A stretch of 64,000 nucleotides of DNA, from assembly GCF_029978005.1 (NCBI RefSeq), contig NZ_JARKOZ010000144.1, positions 1 to 64,000 of the forward strand, given 5' to 3'. Origin of the DNA: Solidesulfovibrio sp. (GTDB taxonomy: Bacteria > Desulfobacterota > Desulfovibrionia > Desulfovibrionales > Desulfovibrionaceae). A program made the position numbers and the translations under genes. This document shows positions 34,416 through 45,296 of the stretch, piece after piece. Under the pieces are notes generated by a model that saw only the letters and a list, made by a program, of their open reading frames with translations, was not told the DNA's origin and did no database searches. Every line of letters starts with the position of its first letter. Within the stretch, counting starts at the first letter, position 1.

Positions 34416-34805
34416 ATGCTCGTCGCCGACCTCATGACCAGCCAGTTGCGCTGCCTGCGCGAAACGGACAGCCTGGCCGACGCCATGGCCGCCATGCAGG
34501 AGCTTTTCATCCGCCACGTCCCGGTCGTGGACGAGGCGGGCGGGCTCGTGGGGCTCGTCACCCAGCGCGACGTGCTGTCCATGGAGCACAGGAAGGACCC
34601 GGTCACGCCGCTGCGGGACGTCATGCGCACGGACGTGGTCACCGTGACGCCGGACACCCCCCTGCGCGCCGCGGCCGAGACCATGATCTACAACAAGTTC
34701 GGCTGCCTTCCCGTGGTGCGGGAGGGCGAACTCGTGGGCATCATCACGGAAACAGACTTCCTCAAGCTGGCCATCTTTCCCATCGCGCCCAGGCGCGGCG
34801 ACTGA
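34416..34805 (+). CDS. CBS-domain-pair protein
   Basis: A 129-residue protein made only of two tandem CBS motifs: VADLMTSQLRCLRETDSLADAMAAM...VPVVDEAGGLVGLVTQRDVL and VMRTDVVTVTPDTPLRAAAETM...CLPVVREGELVGIITETDFL. Standalone CBS pairs bind adenosine nucleotides or SAM and regulate partners. The ATG at 34416 has GGAG upstream and begins the first CBS motif; the longer upstream frame is not conserved in character. It is followed 42 nt later by an exported hypothetical protein gene. The partner protein is not evident. Confidence 0.9.
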   Translation: MLVADLMTSQLRCLRETDSLADAMAAMQELFIRHVPVVDEAGGLVGLVTQRDVLSMEHRKDPVTPLRDVMRTDVVTVTPDTPLRAAAETMIYNKFGCLPVVREGELVGIITETDFLKLAIFPIAPRRGD

Positions 34806-34847
34806 CCGCTCCGGGCTCGGCCCAAACCGCACGGAGGGTGCCGCTCC

Positions 34848-35357
34848 ATGATCCGTTTCGGCGTTTTGCTGCTCGCCCTCGCCGCCGTCCTGCTGCCGCC
34901 GGCCGCGCTGCCGACGCCGGCCCGCGCCGCGGGGCTCGAGCTTTCGCGCTACAAGGACCTGCGCAACGAATACATGAAGGTGACGGACATCAAGGAGCGG
35001 GAGCGCACCGAGGAGCGCTACGTGCCCTCGGCCGGCAAGGTCACGCTCAAGCAGGTGCCCTACAAGGAAGTGCTCGTCACGGCCGAGCTGCGGCAAAAGC
35101 CCCCGTCCAGCATGGATTCCATGTTCGGCGCCAGCGACGCCCAGCCCTTCCTCAAGGTCTGCATGGCCCGCTTCGACGCGGCGGACAAGCTCATCGAGGA
35201 GGAGTGCCAGGGGCTGCGCTTCGAGAGCATGGTCAAGGGCAACGTCGGCACGGCCATGTTCCGCGTGCCCGAGGGCACGGCGCGCTACGACATCCGCATG
35301 GCCGAAGCCAAGGGCGACAAGGGCTCGGCCATCAAGCTGTGGTATCCCACCAACTGA
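34848..35357 (+). CDS. exported hypothetical protein
   Basis: A 169-residue secreted protein. A signal peptide (about residues 1-27, ending ARA) precedes a soluble domain with alternating charged and beta-like segments (KVTLKQVPYKEVLVTAELRQK, YDIRMAEAKGDKGSAIKLWY). Two cysteines (in KVCMAR and EECQGL) could form a disulfide. I do not recognise the family. It follows the CBS protein at 42 nt and may share its transcript. A hairpin at 35431-35462 separates it from the next gene. Confidence 0.65.
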   Translation: MIRFGVLLLALAAVLLPPAALPTPARAAGLELSRYKDLRNEYMKVTDIKERERTEERYVPSAGKVTLKQVPYKEVLVTAELRQKPPSSMDSMFGASDAQPFLKVCMARFDAADKLIEEECQGLRFESMVKGNVGTAMFRVPEGTARYDIRMAEAKGDKGSAIKLWYPTN

Positions 35358-35430
35358 CGCATCGCCCGGCCATATAACGGTTGCCTTCCAAAAGCACCCT
35401 GGCTATACGGTTTTTTCATCGGGAGACATG

Positions 35431-35462
35431 ACGGGCCGCCGCGCCTTCGCACGGCGGCCCGT
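35431..35462. terminator. GC-rich hairpin before the GGDEF/EAL gene
   Basis: ACGGGCCGCCG (35431-35441) and CGGCGGCCCGT (35452-35462) form a perfect 11-bp stem. No T-tract follows on +. Termination of the preceding gene, or a leader structure for the next, are both possible. Confidence 0.45.
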
Positions 35463-35492
35463 CGCGTCCGATCCCGACGCCAGGGGGTTTTC

Positions 35493-37922
35493 ATGACGCC
35501 GCCCCGCATCCTGGTCGTCGAGAAGGATCGCGCCGCCGCCGCAGCCCTGGCGGAGCGGCTTTGCGCGCACGGCTACGAAACGCTCGGACCGGCCGCCTCC
35601 TGCCGCGAGGCCCTGGAGGCCGCCGACGCCCATCGGCCCGACCTGGCCGTCATGGACCTCGTGCTGGAAGGGGCCTGCGACGGCGCGGACGCGGCGGCGC
35701 TTTTGCGCGAAGGCCACGGCATCCCGGTCGTCCTGCTCTCCCGAAACGGCGAGGCCGCCCGCCTGGACGAGGTCCGCAAGGCCTCCGTCGCCTGCCTCCT
35801 GCCCAATCCCCCGGACAGCCAGGCCCTCATCGGGGCCATCGAGACGGCCCTGGCGGCAAGCCGCCTGGAGATCGCCAGGCAGCGGCTCGAGGCCAGCAGC
35901 CGGGCCGTGTTCGCGGCCACGCCCACGGCCCTGCTCCTGCTCGAGCGCGACGGCGTGGTGGTGGACGCCAACCCGGCCGCGCACAAGCTTTTCGGCTGCG
36001 GCCTCGAGGGGCTGGCCGGCGCGTCCCTGGCCGGACTGCTCGCCCCGGGCGAGGCCGGCGTCGCGGCGACGCTTCTTGCCGCCGCCGGCGGCGGCGAAAC
36101 GGGCAGGGCAGTGGCCAAGGGCATGCGCCTGGACGGTTCGGCCTTTCCCGTGGCCCTGACCCTGGCGCCCCGGGTGAGCGAGGAGGACGGCCGGATGCTG
36201 CTCGAGGCCCGGGCCACGCGCCAGCCCGGGGTGCGGCCGGACCTGCCGGAAATCGACCTGGAAAGCGCGCCCGAGGGATTTTTCGTCATCGACGCCGAGG
36301 ACCGGCTGCGCCTGGCCAACGCCGCCGCCGGCCGCATCTTCGGCCTGTGCGGGGCGCCGCCGGCCGGCACGCCCCTGGAAGCGGCCCTGCCCGAGGAGCT
36401 GGCCGGGGCGCTTTCCCGCGACGCGGCCCGGGTCATCGCCTGGAACGAGCCGGTGCGCAAGGAAATGACCGTGGCCGTCGGCGGCGCGGACAAGACCCTG
36501 CTCGTGTGCCTGTTCCCCATGGGGCACGACGAGGCCTCGCGCATGGCCGCCGGCCTCGTCACGGACATCACCGACCGCAAGCTCCTGGAAAGCCAGCTGG
36601 CCCACATGGCCTTCCACGATCCGCTCACCGGCCTGCCCAACCGCAGCCTGTGCCTGGACCGCATCCGCCAGGCCATCGAGCGGTCCAAGCGCCGCGACAA
36701 CTACCAGTACGCGGTCATCTTTTTGGACCTCGACCGGTTCAAGGTCATCAACGACAGCCTGGGCCACCACATGGGCGACCGGCTCCTGGAGGGCGTGGCC
36801 AAGCGGCTGCGCGAATGCGTGCGGGGCCTGGACACCGTGGCGCGCCTGGGCGGCGACGAATTCGTGGTGCTGCTCGAGGAGACGGGCTCCTACCGGGAGA
36901 TCGTGCGCATCGTCAAACGCATCCGCGCCGCCATCGGCACCGTCTTTCCCCTGTGCGGCCACGACATCCACGTTTCCTGCTCCATGGGCATCGTCATCAG
37001 CCCCTGCCTCTACGACAAGCCCGAGGAGCTCCTGCGCAACGCCAACATCGCCCTGCACCGGGCCAAGTCCGAGGGGCGCAACCGCTTCAAGGTCTTCAAC
37101 ACCCGCATGCTGGAGGACGCCATCCGGCTCATGGACCTGGAGAGCGATCTGCGCCAGGCGCTTCGGCGGGGGGAGTTCTTTCTGGATTACCAGCCCATCC
37201 TGGCCCTGCGCGACCGGCGGCTGACGGGCTTCGAGGCGCTCGTGCGCTGGCGGCGGCCGGGCCGGGGCGTGGCCTCGCCCATGGAGTTCATCCCCGTGGC
37301 CGAGGACACGGGGCTCATCGTGCCGCTGGGGGCCTGGGTGCTGCGGGAGGCCTGCCGGACCATGGCCGCCTGGCAGGAGGCCTTCCCCGAGTCCCGGGCC
37401 ATGTCCATGAGCGTCAACCTTTCGGCCAAACAGCTGGCCCAGCCGACCATGGTCGAGGACGTGGCCCGCATCCTGCGCGAGACCGGCCTCGATCCCCATG
37501 CGCTCAAGCTCGAGATCACCGAAACGGTCATCATGGACAACCCCGAGGTGTCGATCCTGCGCTTGAAGCGCCTCAAGGAGCTCGGGGTGCGCCTGTCCGT
37601 GGACGACTTCGGCACGGGCTACTCGTCCCTTTCCTATCTCCAGCGCTTCCCCATCGACACCCTCAAGGTGGACCGGGCCTTCGTCAGCGACATCGAGGCC
37701 AGCGAGAACCGCAAGATCGTGGGCGCGGTGGTGGCGCTCGCCCACAGCCTGGGCCTGGACGTGGTGGCCGAGGGCGTGGAGCTCGAGACCCAGTCCGACG
37801 TGCTGACCGGCTTCGCCTGCGAGGCCGGGCAGGGGTTCCTGTTCTCCCGCCCGGTCTGCCGCGAGGACGTCGAGCGGATGCTGGAGCAGGGCGGGCGTGA
37901 GGCGACGCCCGCCGCTTCGTAA
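35493..37922 (+). CDS. REC-PAS-GGDEF-EAL c-di-GMP signalling protein
   Basis: An 809-residue cytoplasmic c-di-GMP enzyme. An N-terminal receiver-like domain (about 1-125; ILVVEKDRAAA, VMDLVLEG with D54) is followed by two PAS-like regions (about 140-240 and 265-360). The GGDEF domain has intact RLGGDEFVVLLEE near residue 451, and the EAL domain has FEALVRW near 580 and DDFGTGYSSLSYLQRFP. Both catalytic motifs look intact, so it could make and degrade c-di-GMP, with the receiver or PAS deciding. There is no membrane segment. The receiver's acidic pocket is partly changed (EKD rather than EDD). The next gene is an MCP, so motility control is a fair guess. Confidence 0.92.
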   Translation: MTPPRILVVEKDRAAAAALAERLCAHGYETLGPAASCREALEAADAHRPDLAVMDLVLEGACDGADAAALLREGHGIPVVLLSRNGEAARLDEVRKASVACLLPNPPDSQALIGAIETALAASRLEIARQRLEASSRAVFAATPTALLLLERDGVVVDANPAAHKLFGCGLEGLAGASLAGLLAPGEAGVAATLLAAAGGGETGRAVAKGMRLDGSAFPVALTLAPRVSEEDGRMLLEARATRQPGVRPDLPEIDLESAPEGFFVIDAEDRLRLANAAAGRIFGLCGAPPAGTPLEAALPEELAGALSRDAARVIAWNEPVRKEMTVAVGGADKTLLVCLFPMGHDEASRMAAGLVTDITDRKLLESQLAHMAFHDPLTGLPNRSLCLDRIRQAIERSKRRDNYQYAVIFLDLDRFKVINDSLGHHMGDRLLEGVAKRLRECVRGLDTVARLGGDEFVVLLEETGSYREIVRIVKRIRAAIGTVFPLCGHDIHVSCSMGIVISPCLYDKPEELLRNANIALHRAKSEGRNRFKVFNTRMLEDAIRLMDLESDLRQALRRGEFFLDYQPILALRDRRLTGFEALVRWRRPGRGVASPMEFIPVAEDTGLIVPLGAWVLREACRTMAAWQEAFPESRAMSMSVNLSAKQLAQPTMVEDVARILRETGLDPHALKLEITETVIMDNPEVSILRLKRLKELGVRLSVDDFGTGYSSLSYLQRFPIDTLKVDRAFVSDIEASENRKIVGAVVALAHSLGLDVVAEGVELETQSDVLTGFACEAGQGFLFSRPVCREDVERMLEQGGREATPAAS

Positions 37923-38093
37923 GCACCGCGTCCCCTTCGGACCGCAAGGTGCAAGCAACGCGTTCAGGCAACATCGCCGCAGCGGATTTCCCTCCATCAT
38001 GCGCCGGGCAAGGCTGGCACGTCGTATCGCAATCCCGCCAGCAGGTCTTGGACTCGCGCACGGGCATAGCTGTGCCGTCTCAGGTGGAGCTTC

Positions 38094-38146
38094 TTGTTTT
38101 CTTGAAAAAAGTGTTGTATAAAATATGAACATATAGGATATGTTCA
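38094..38146 (+). promoter_or_regulatory. predicted MCP promoter with overlapping operator-like dyad
   Basis: TTGTTT (38094-38099), 17 nt, and TATAAA (38117-38122) form a sigma-70-like promoter in an AT-rich stretch. Directly at the expected start, TGAACATAT (38126-38134) and ATATGTTCA (38138-38146) make a perfect 9-bp inverted repeat with a 3-nt spacer, a good operator candidate. Confidence 0.5.
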
Positions 38147-38216
38147 ATGCTATTAGTCTTATTGCCAAGGCGAAGTAAGCATGGGGCGCTATTTGATGTC
38201 AATATAGGGCGGAAAT

Positions 38217-40397
38217 ATGAAAAATATTAAACTTGGCCTCAAGATCGGGGTCGGATTCGGTTTTCTCGTATTGGTCGCCTTGACTCTGGGGCTGCTCGGC
38301 GTCTGGAACATGCGCGGCGTGGAAAAGACGTCCGTGGTGCTGTCGCAGCAGTACATCCCGGAAACCGGCATCGCCAACGAGATCGAGCGGACGTCCATGC
38401 TGATCATGTACGCCATGCGCGGCTATACCATGAGCACGGACCCGAAATACCGTGCGGAGGCCAAGACCGAGATCGAGGCCGTGCGCAAGGCCCTGGGAAA
38501 AGCCAGGGAGCTTTCGGCCAAGTACCCCTCGCTGGTCCGCCTCAAGGCCGACCTGCCCAAGGCCGAGGCCGGGGCCGAGGCCTATTTCGCTCTGTCCGAG
38601 GAAACCGAAAAGCGCGTCAAGTCCCTGGCCGCCTCGCGCCAGGCCATGGATGCCGCCGCGGCCGAGTTCGTCGAGAGCGTCGAACTGTTGTCGGAAAGCC
38701 AGAACAAGCAGTTCACCCAGGAGATCCGCGACGAGGCCGCGAGTGCCAGGCTCGAGGAACGGCTCGCCAAGGTGGCCGACATCTCGGCCATCATCGAGAT
38801 AGGTTTCGACATCCGGGTCAGGAATTTCAAGGCCCAGGCAGCAAACGACCGCAGTCTGCGCCTACAGGCCCTGCAGCAGTTCCCCAAGCTCGACGAGGTG
38901 GTCAAGCGCCTGGCCGCCGTCACGCGCACGGCCGAGAACAAGAAGGAAGTCGGGGACGTGCAGCAGGCCCTGGGGCGCTACAAGGAAGCCATGACGGCCT
39001 TCGACGCCGACGTGGCGGCCCTGGACGAGCTTGCGGTCAAGCGCAACCAGGCGGGGGCGGAAATCGAGGAACTGGCCAAGGACATGGCCAAGGCGGGCAT
39101 GGCCAACACCCAGCACCTGGCCGACGCCGCCGCCTCGGATCTCGGCACGGCCAACATCGTCATGGTCTCCGGCCTGGCCATGGCCTTGCTGCTCGGCGTC
39201 GGCGTGGCCGTGGTTCTCACCCGCGCCATCACCCGGCCGATCCTGTCCAGCGTGGCCTTTGCCGACAAGGTGGCCGGCGGCGACCTCGACGGGGTCCTCG
39301 ACGTGCATCAGGGCGACGAGGTGGGCAGGCTGGCGGACAGCCTGCGCACCATGGTGGAGCGCCTCAAGGAGCGCATCCGCGAGGCCGACGCCCGCTCGGC
39401 CGAGGCGGCCGAGGAGGCGCGCAAGGCCCGGGAGGCCATGGACCGGGCCGAGGCGGCCCAGCGCGAGGCCGCCGCCCAGCGCGACGCCATGCTGACCGCC
39501 GCCGTCACCCTGCAGGAGGTGGCCCAGGCCACGGCCACGGCCTCGGAGGAGCTTTCGGCCCAGATCGAGCAGGCGGCCAGCGGCGCGGCCCGGCAGTCCC
39601 AGAGCGCCGGCGAGACGGCCACGGCCATGGAGGAGATGAACTCCACCGTGCTCGAAGTGGCGAAAAACGCCTCCATGGCCGCCGGTACGGCCGAGCAGGC
39701 CAAGGACAAGGCCCTCCAGGGCAAGGAGGTCGTGGACGGCGTCGTCAAGGGTATCGGCACGGTGCAGTCCCACGCCCGGGAGCTGCAGCAGGACATGGAG
39801 GCGCTGGGCGAGCGGGCCAAGGGCATCGGCGCCATCATGAACGTCATTTCCGACATCGCCGACCAGACGAACCTTTTGGCGCTCAACGCCGCCATCGAGG
39901 CGGCCCGGGCCGGGGAAGCCGGCCGGGGATTCGCCGTGGTGGCCGATGAGGTGCGCAAGCTCGCCGAAAAGACCATGACCGCCACCAAGGAGGTGGGCGA
40001 CGCCGTGTCCGGCATCCAGCAGGGCACGGCCGGCAACGTGGACAAGGTCAAAAAGACCGTGGGGACCATCGCGGACACGACGCGCCTGGCCACCCAGTCC
40101 GGCGAGGCCTTAAACGAGATCGTGTCCCTGGCCGACATGGTGGCGAGCCAGATCCAGTCCATCGCCACGGCCTCGGAGCAGCAGTCGGCCACCAGCGAGG
40201 AGATCAACCGCAGCATCGAGGACATCAACCGCATCTCCATGGAGGCCTCGGACGGCATGCGGCAATCGGCGCAGGCCGTGGCCGGCATGGCCGAGCAGTC
40301 CGCGGTGCTCACGCGGCTGATCGCCGAAATGCGCGGCGGCGAGTCCGGCGCGCCGTCCGGCAAGGCCGTCCCCAGGGCGCTGTCCGCACGAAGGTGA
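38217..40397 (+). CDS. methyl-accepting chemotaxis protein
   Basis: A 726-residue transmembrane chemoreceptor. TM1 (about 8-28) and TM2 (about 311-333) flank a ~280-residue, helix-rich periplasmic sensor of the long helical-bundle type. A HAMP domain follows ([25 protein letters not shown]), then a long alanine/glutamate coiled coil and the cytoplasmic hairpin with the signature tip [20 protein letters not shown] (near 547) and [16 protein letters not shown]. Methylation-site-like EE/QQ pairs are present in the flanking helices. There is no CheB/R pentapeptide at the C-terminus. It is preceded by a dedicated promoter with an inverted repeat and followed by a strong terminator. The ligand is unknown. 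Confidence 0.95.
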   Translation: MKNIKLGLKIGVGFGFLVLVALTLGLLGVWNMRGVEKTSVVLSQQYIPETGIANEIERTSMLIMYAMRGYTMSTDPKYRAEAKTEIEAVRKALGKARELSAKYPSLVRLKADLPKAEAGAEAYFALSEETEKRVKSLAASRQAMDAAAAEFVESVELLSESQNKQFTQEIRDEAASARLEERLAKVADISAIIEIGFDIRVRNFKAQAANDRSLRLQALQQFPKLDEVVKRLAAVTRTAENKKEVGDVQQALGRYKEAMTAFDADVAALDELAVKRNQAGAEIEELAKDMAKAGMANTQHLADAAASDLGTANIVMVSGLAMALLLGVGVAVVLTRAITRPILSSVAFADKVAGGDLDGVLDVHQGDEVGRLADSLRTMVERLKERIREADARSAEAAEEARKAREAMDRAEAAQREAAAQRDAMLTAAVTLQEVAQATATASEELSAQIEQAASGAARQSQSAGETATAMEEMNSTVLEVAKNASMAAGTAEQAKDKALQGKEVVDGVVKGIGTVQSHARELQQDMEALGERAKGIGAIMNVISDIADQTNLLALNAAIEAARAGEAGRGFAVVADEVRKLAEKTMTATKEVGDAVSGIQQGTAGNVDKVKKTVGTIADTTRLATQSGEALNEIVSLADMVASQIQSIATASEQQSATSEEINRSIEDINRISMEASDGMRQSAQAVAGMAEQSAVLTRLIAEMRGGESGAPSGKAVPRALSARR

Positions 40398-40422
40398 CCC
40401 CGCACGGCAAAGCGTTTCTTCG

Positions 40423-40469
40423 GGGCCGGTCCCTTCGCCGCCGCGTGCGGCGGACGGACCGGCCCTTTC
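40423..40469 (+). terminator. terminator after the MCP gene
   Basis: GGGCCGGTCC (40423-40432) pairs with GGACCGGCCC (40456-40465), with an inner CGCCGCC/GGCGG pairing, followed by TTTCG and a further TTTC. Confidence 0.75.
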
Positions 40470-40493
40470 GTTTCCGCACGGCGCGGCCGCCGC

Positions 40494-40865
40494 TTACAGG
40501 GTCTGGGTCAGCGAGGTGACGGTGACCTCCAGCACCCGCGTGGCGAAAGGGAATTTCTCCTTCATGAGGTCGAATTCCGGCCCCGAGCGCAGGAAGCGGG
40601 CCGTGCCGCGCAGGTGAAAGCCCGTGCCCGGGCCGCGCCGGCCGGCCACCTCCTTGCTGCCGAGGGTGAGCTGCACGGCGTCGTTGACCTGGGTCTTGCG
40701 CTCCGTCTCGCGCATCTTCCAGGCGGGGATGAGCAGCGTGCCGTCCCGGGGCGAGACCAGGTAGGAATTCCAGGTGTTGACCACATGGGCCTCGCCGTCG
40801 GCGCAGGTCACGATGGCGACCACGCCTTCCTTGCCGAGCACTTCGCGAAAGGTCTCCGTGAACAT
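40494..40865 (-). CDS. FMN-binding protein (D. vulgaris FMN-bp family)
   Basis: A 123-residue split-barrel flavoprotein of the pyridoxamine-phosphate-oxidase-like fold. It closely parallels the well-studied D. vulgaris FMN-binding protein: F.EVLG.EGVVAI, HVVNTWNSYL, TLGSKEVAGRRGPGTGFHLRGTARF, GPEF, and C-terminal SLTQTL. It binds FMN and is thought to act as a small redox or flavin-transfer protein. The ATG at 40865 has AAGGAG upstream and a TATAAT -10 on - (40895-40890). A dyad between it and the divergent Rrf2 regulator suggests shared control. The family is characteristic of Desulfovibrio-like bacteria, which supports the host assignment. Confidence 0.93.
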   Translation of the reverse strand: MFTETFREVLGKEGVVAIVTCADGEAHVVNTWNSYLVSPRDGTLLIPAWKMRETERKTQVNDAVQLTLGSKEVAGRRGPGTGFHLRGTARFLRSGPEFDLMKEKFPFATRVLEVTVTSLTQTL

Positions 40866-40884
40866 GGATCGTCTCCTTGCGTGG

Positions 40885-40918
40885 GGATAATTATAGATAA
40901 CATATATCTTTAATATCC
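40885..40918. promoter_or_regulatory. AT-rich dyad between FMN-binding protein and Rrf2 regulator
   Basis: GGATA (40885-40889) and TATCC (40914-40918) flank AGATA (40895-40899) and TATCT (40905-40909), giving an imperfect extended inverted repeat. It overlaps the TATAAT -10 of the leftward gene, so the divergent Rrf2 protein is the likely binder. Confidence 0.5.
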
Positions 40919-41000
40919 ATAATTAGGCCGCCCGGCCCGGTCAAGACAAAACCGCCGTCGCCGGGTATTTTGGAAAAATTCCCGGGCATGGAGGCGGCAG

Positions 41001-41489
41001 GTGCAATTCAGTGTCGGCGTAGAGTACGCGTTTCATTCGCTTTTTTACATGATCGATCTGCCTCCCGGCACGACGGTGGGGATCAGGCCGCTGGCCGGGC
41101 TCCACGGCATCACCGAGAGCTATCTTTCGAAGATATTTTCCAAGCTGCGCAAGGCGGGCATCGTCCGGTCCATCGCCGGGGTGAAGGGCGGCTACGAGCT
41201 GGCGCGCCCGGCCGGCGAGGTGACGTTCTGGGACGTGGTGGAGGCGGTGGAGGGACCGTCGTTTTTCTTCCAGTGCGCCGAGATCCGCCAGAAGAATATT
41301 TTCGAGGACGAGCCCGCCGCCGTTTCGGGCAAGTGCCCCTGCCTGATCAAGGTGGTGATGCAGGAGGCCGAGGAGGCGTTTCGCGACAAGCTGCGGGCCA
41401 GGACCCTGGGCTGGCTCCACGAGCAGGTCCGGGGCGGCTTTTCGGAGAAGAAGCGGCAAGCCATGGCGGCCTGGGTGCGGTCGCTGTAG
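41001..41489 (+). CDS. Rrf2-family transcriptional regulator
   Basis: A 162-residue Rrf2 protein. The N-terminal winged helix has VGIRPLAGLHGITESYLSKIFSKLRKAGIVRSIAGVKGGYELAR, the family signature with the conserved GGY.LAR wing. The later region has three cysteines (FQCAEI, GKCPCL), a set that could ligate an iron-sulfur cluster as in IscR/NsrR/RsrR, though the spacing is not classical. The GTG at 41001 is chosen for the GGAGG upstream. It is divergent from the FMN-binding protein, with a dyad in between. A redox- or NO-responsive switch is plausible. Confidence 0.88.
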   Translation: MQFSVGVEYAFHSLFYMIDLPPGTTVGIRPLAGLHGITESYLSKIFSKLRKAGIVRSIAGVKGGYELARPAGEVTFWDVVEAVEGPSFFFQCAEIRQKNIFEDEPAAVSGKCPCLIKVVMQEAEEAFRDKLRARTLGWLHEQVRGGFSEKKRQAMAAWVRSL

Positions 41490-41528
41490 CCCGGCCGTTT
41501 TTCGCGGCTTTCCGGCTGCCCCTCGCCA

Positions 41529-41544
41529 TCTCAAGCACTTGAGA
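41529..41544. repeat. perfect palindrome after the Rrf2 gene
   Basis: TCTCAAG and CTTGAGA form 7-bp arms around CA (41529-41535, 41538-41544). It may be a weak terminator stem or an operator. Confidence 0.45.
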
Positions 41545-41654
41545 ATTTACGCCATGTTGGCGGACGCGACCCGGCGGTCGGGTCCAGGATTTGTTCGAAG
41601 AGGGGAGAGCGGGGCTTGCGCGGAGTGGGGATGGGGATTACATGTGCACAGTAC

Positions 41655-41681
41655 ATGCATTGTAGGCATTGTATGCACTGT
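41655..41681 (+). promoter_or_regulatory. three tandem 9-bp repeats upstream of the PTPVL-GNAT cassette
   Basis: Three contiguous units ATGCATTGT, AGGCATTGT and ATGCACTGT (41655-41663, 41664-41672, 41673-41681) end 25 nt before the ATG at 41707. Iterated sites immediately upstream of a two-gene cassette are typical of autoregulated toxin-antitoxin operators. Confidence 0.55.
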
Positions 41682-41706
41682 CCCCCATGAGCACGAGGTG
41701 ACCCAA

Positions 41707-41874
41707 ATGGCTACGCCGATCAAGCCCACCCCTGTCCTCTACGACCGGGAGGCGCAAACTTTTGAGCGCAGGATTTCGGAGGACGTCGGTTCTCCGGTAA
41801 AGGTGACGCGCGCTCCAAGCCTCGACAAAGCCAAGTCCCTGGTCTTTGGTCGTGACAAGCAGCCCGCGAAATAG
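41707..41874 (+). CDS. small PTPVL-type protein, putative antitoxin partner of GNAT
   Basis: A 55-residue basic protein, MATPIKPTPVLYDREAQTFERR and onward. I know short proteins with a similar N-terminal PTPVL and an F-rich acidic stretch encoded directly before GNAT acetyltransferases; they have no assigned domain, and this one has no recognisable RHH or HTH fold. GAGGTGA lies upstream of the ATG. Its end overlaps the GNAT gene by 23 nt, so the two are translationally coupled, as expected for an antitoxin made before its toxin. The gene lies in a lower-GC patch between Rrf2 and valS. The antitoxin role is inferred from layout. Confidence 0.6.
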   Translation: MATPIKPTPVLYDREAQTFERRISEDVGSPVKVTRAPSLDKAKSLVFGRDKQPAK

Positions 41875-42424
41875 CTACGAAGATTTCGACTGCCTCTTGA
41901 AGCCCGTGGACGACTTCACGTTGTTCGCGGGCTTTTCATGTGGCGATGCGGACCTTGACGATTTTTTCATAAACGAAGCCCAGCCGCACGAAGACCAGCT
42001 TCTGGCCAAGATGTACTCGTTTTACCTGAAGGACAACTGGTCAGTGTCAGATGCCGTGGCCTTTTGCAGCATGTCGAACGACTCGGTAAAGCTGTCCAAC
42101 AGGAAAAAGAGCCAGACATTCCCCGAGGGCAAGCGCTACAAATCGTATCCCGCCGTGAAGATAGGGCGCTTGGGGACGCGCAGGGAGTATCAAGGCCAAA
42201 GCATCGGCTCCCGCCTCCTGTGGGCCGTCAAGGTTCTTTTCATCACGGACAATCGAACAGGTTGCCGGTTCGTCACCGTGGACGCCTACAATACTCCTCG
42301 TGCTATCCACTTTTATGCAAGAAACGACTTCTTCTTTCTTACCGATGAGGACAAGGCGGACCAGAGCAGGTCCATGTATTGCGACCTGCTCAGGTTTAAG
42401 AACAGCTTGGTGGACGCCGGCTAA
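41852..42424 (+). CDS. GNAT-family N-acetyltransferase, possible toxin
   Basis: A 190-residue GNAT protein. The N-terminal segment FTLFAGFSCGDADLDDFFINEA is the F.CG..DLD.FL motif shared by the TacT/AtaT-like branch and many uncharacterised GNATs. The acetyl-CoA loop is RREYQGQSIGSRLL (Q-x-x-x-I-G type), followed by VTVDAYNTPRAIHFYARNDF. TacT-type enzymes acetylate aminoacyl-tRNA; whether this one does is unknown. The GTG at 41852 follows an equally possible TTG at 41846; both overlap the upstream small gene. Base composition is clearly lower in GC than the flanking genes, suggesting horizontal gain. Confidence 0.8.
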   Translation: MTSSPRNSYEDFDCLLKPVDDFTLFAGFSCGDADLDDFFINEAQPHEDQLLAKMYSFYLKDNWSVSDAVAFCSMSNDSVKLSNRKKSQTFPEGKRYKSYPAVKIGRLGTRREYQGQSIGSRLLWAVKVLFITDNRTGCRFVTVDAYNTPRAIHFYARNDFFFLTDEDKADQSRSMYCDLLRFKNSLVDAG

Positions 42425-42432
42425 ATAAACAA

Positions 42433-42460
42433 CCGGGCGGCCCCTTGCGGAGCCGCCCGG
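42433..42460. terminator. shared terminator between GNAT gene and valS
   Basis: CCGGGCGGC (42433-42441) and GCCGCCCGG (42452-42460) form a perfect 9-bp stem. Read on -, it is followed by TTGTTTATTT, so it mainly terminates valS and may also stop the GNAT transcript. Confidence 0.8.
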
Positions 42461-42489
42461 CGGTTCGTTGGCGATATGGCGAAGGCCGA

Positions 42490-45159
<2,670 letters not shown>

Positions 45160-45296
45160 TGTGCGCTCCTTCGAAAAAACGCGGCGCGTCGCGCCGCTTC
45201 GGCGGCCCTGGATACAAAAGATCGGGGCCAATGTCACGGCCCGGCCGGGGCCACGGGCGGGTTGCCGGCCGCTCGCTCTCCCGTTAGGCTTTTCCC

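Noticed and set aside
41539-41706. In-frame N-terminal extension of the PTPVL protein from 41539
   Set aside because: It would cross the 9-bp repeats and a palindrome. The ATG at 41707 has a GAGGTGA ribosome site and begins the recognisable sequence.
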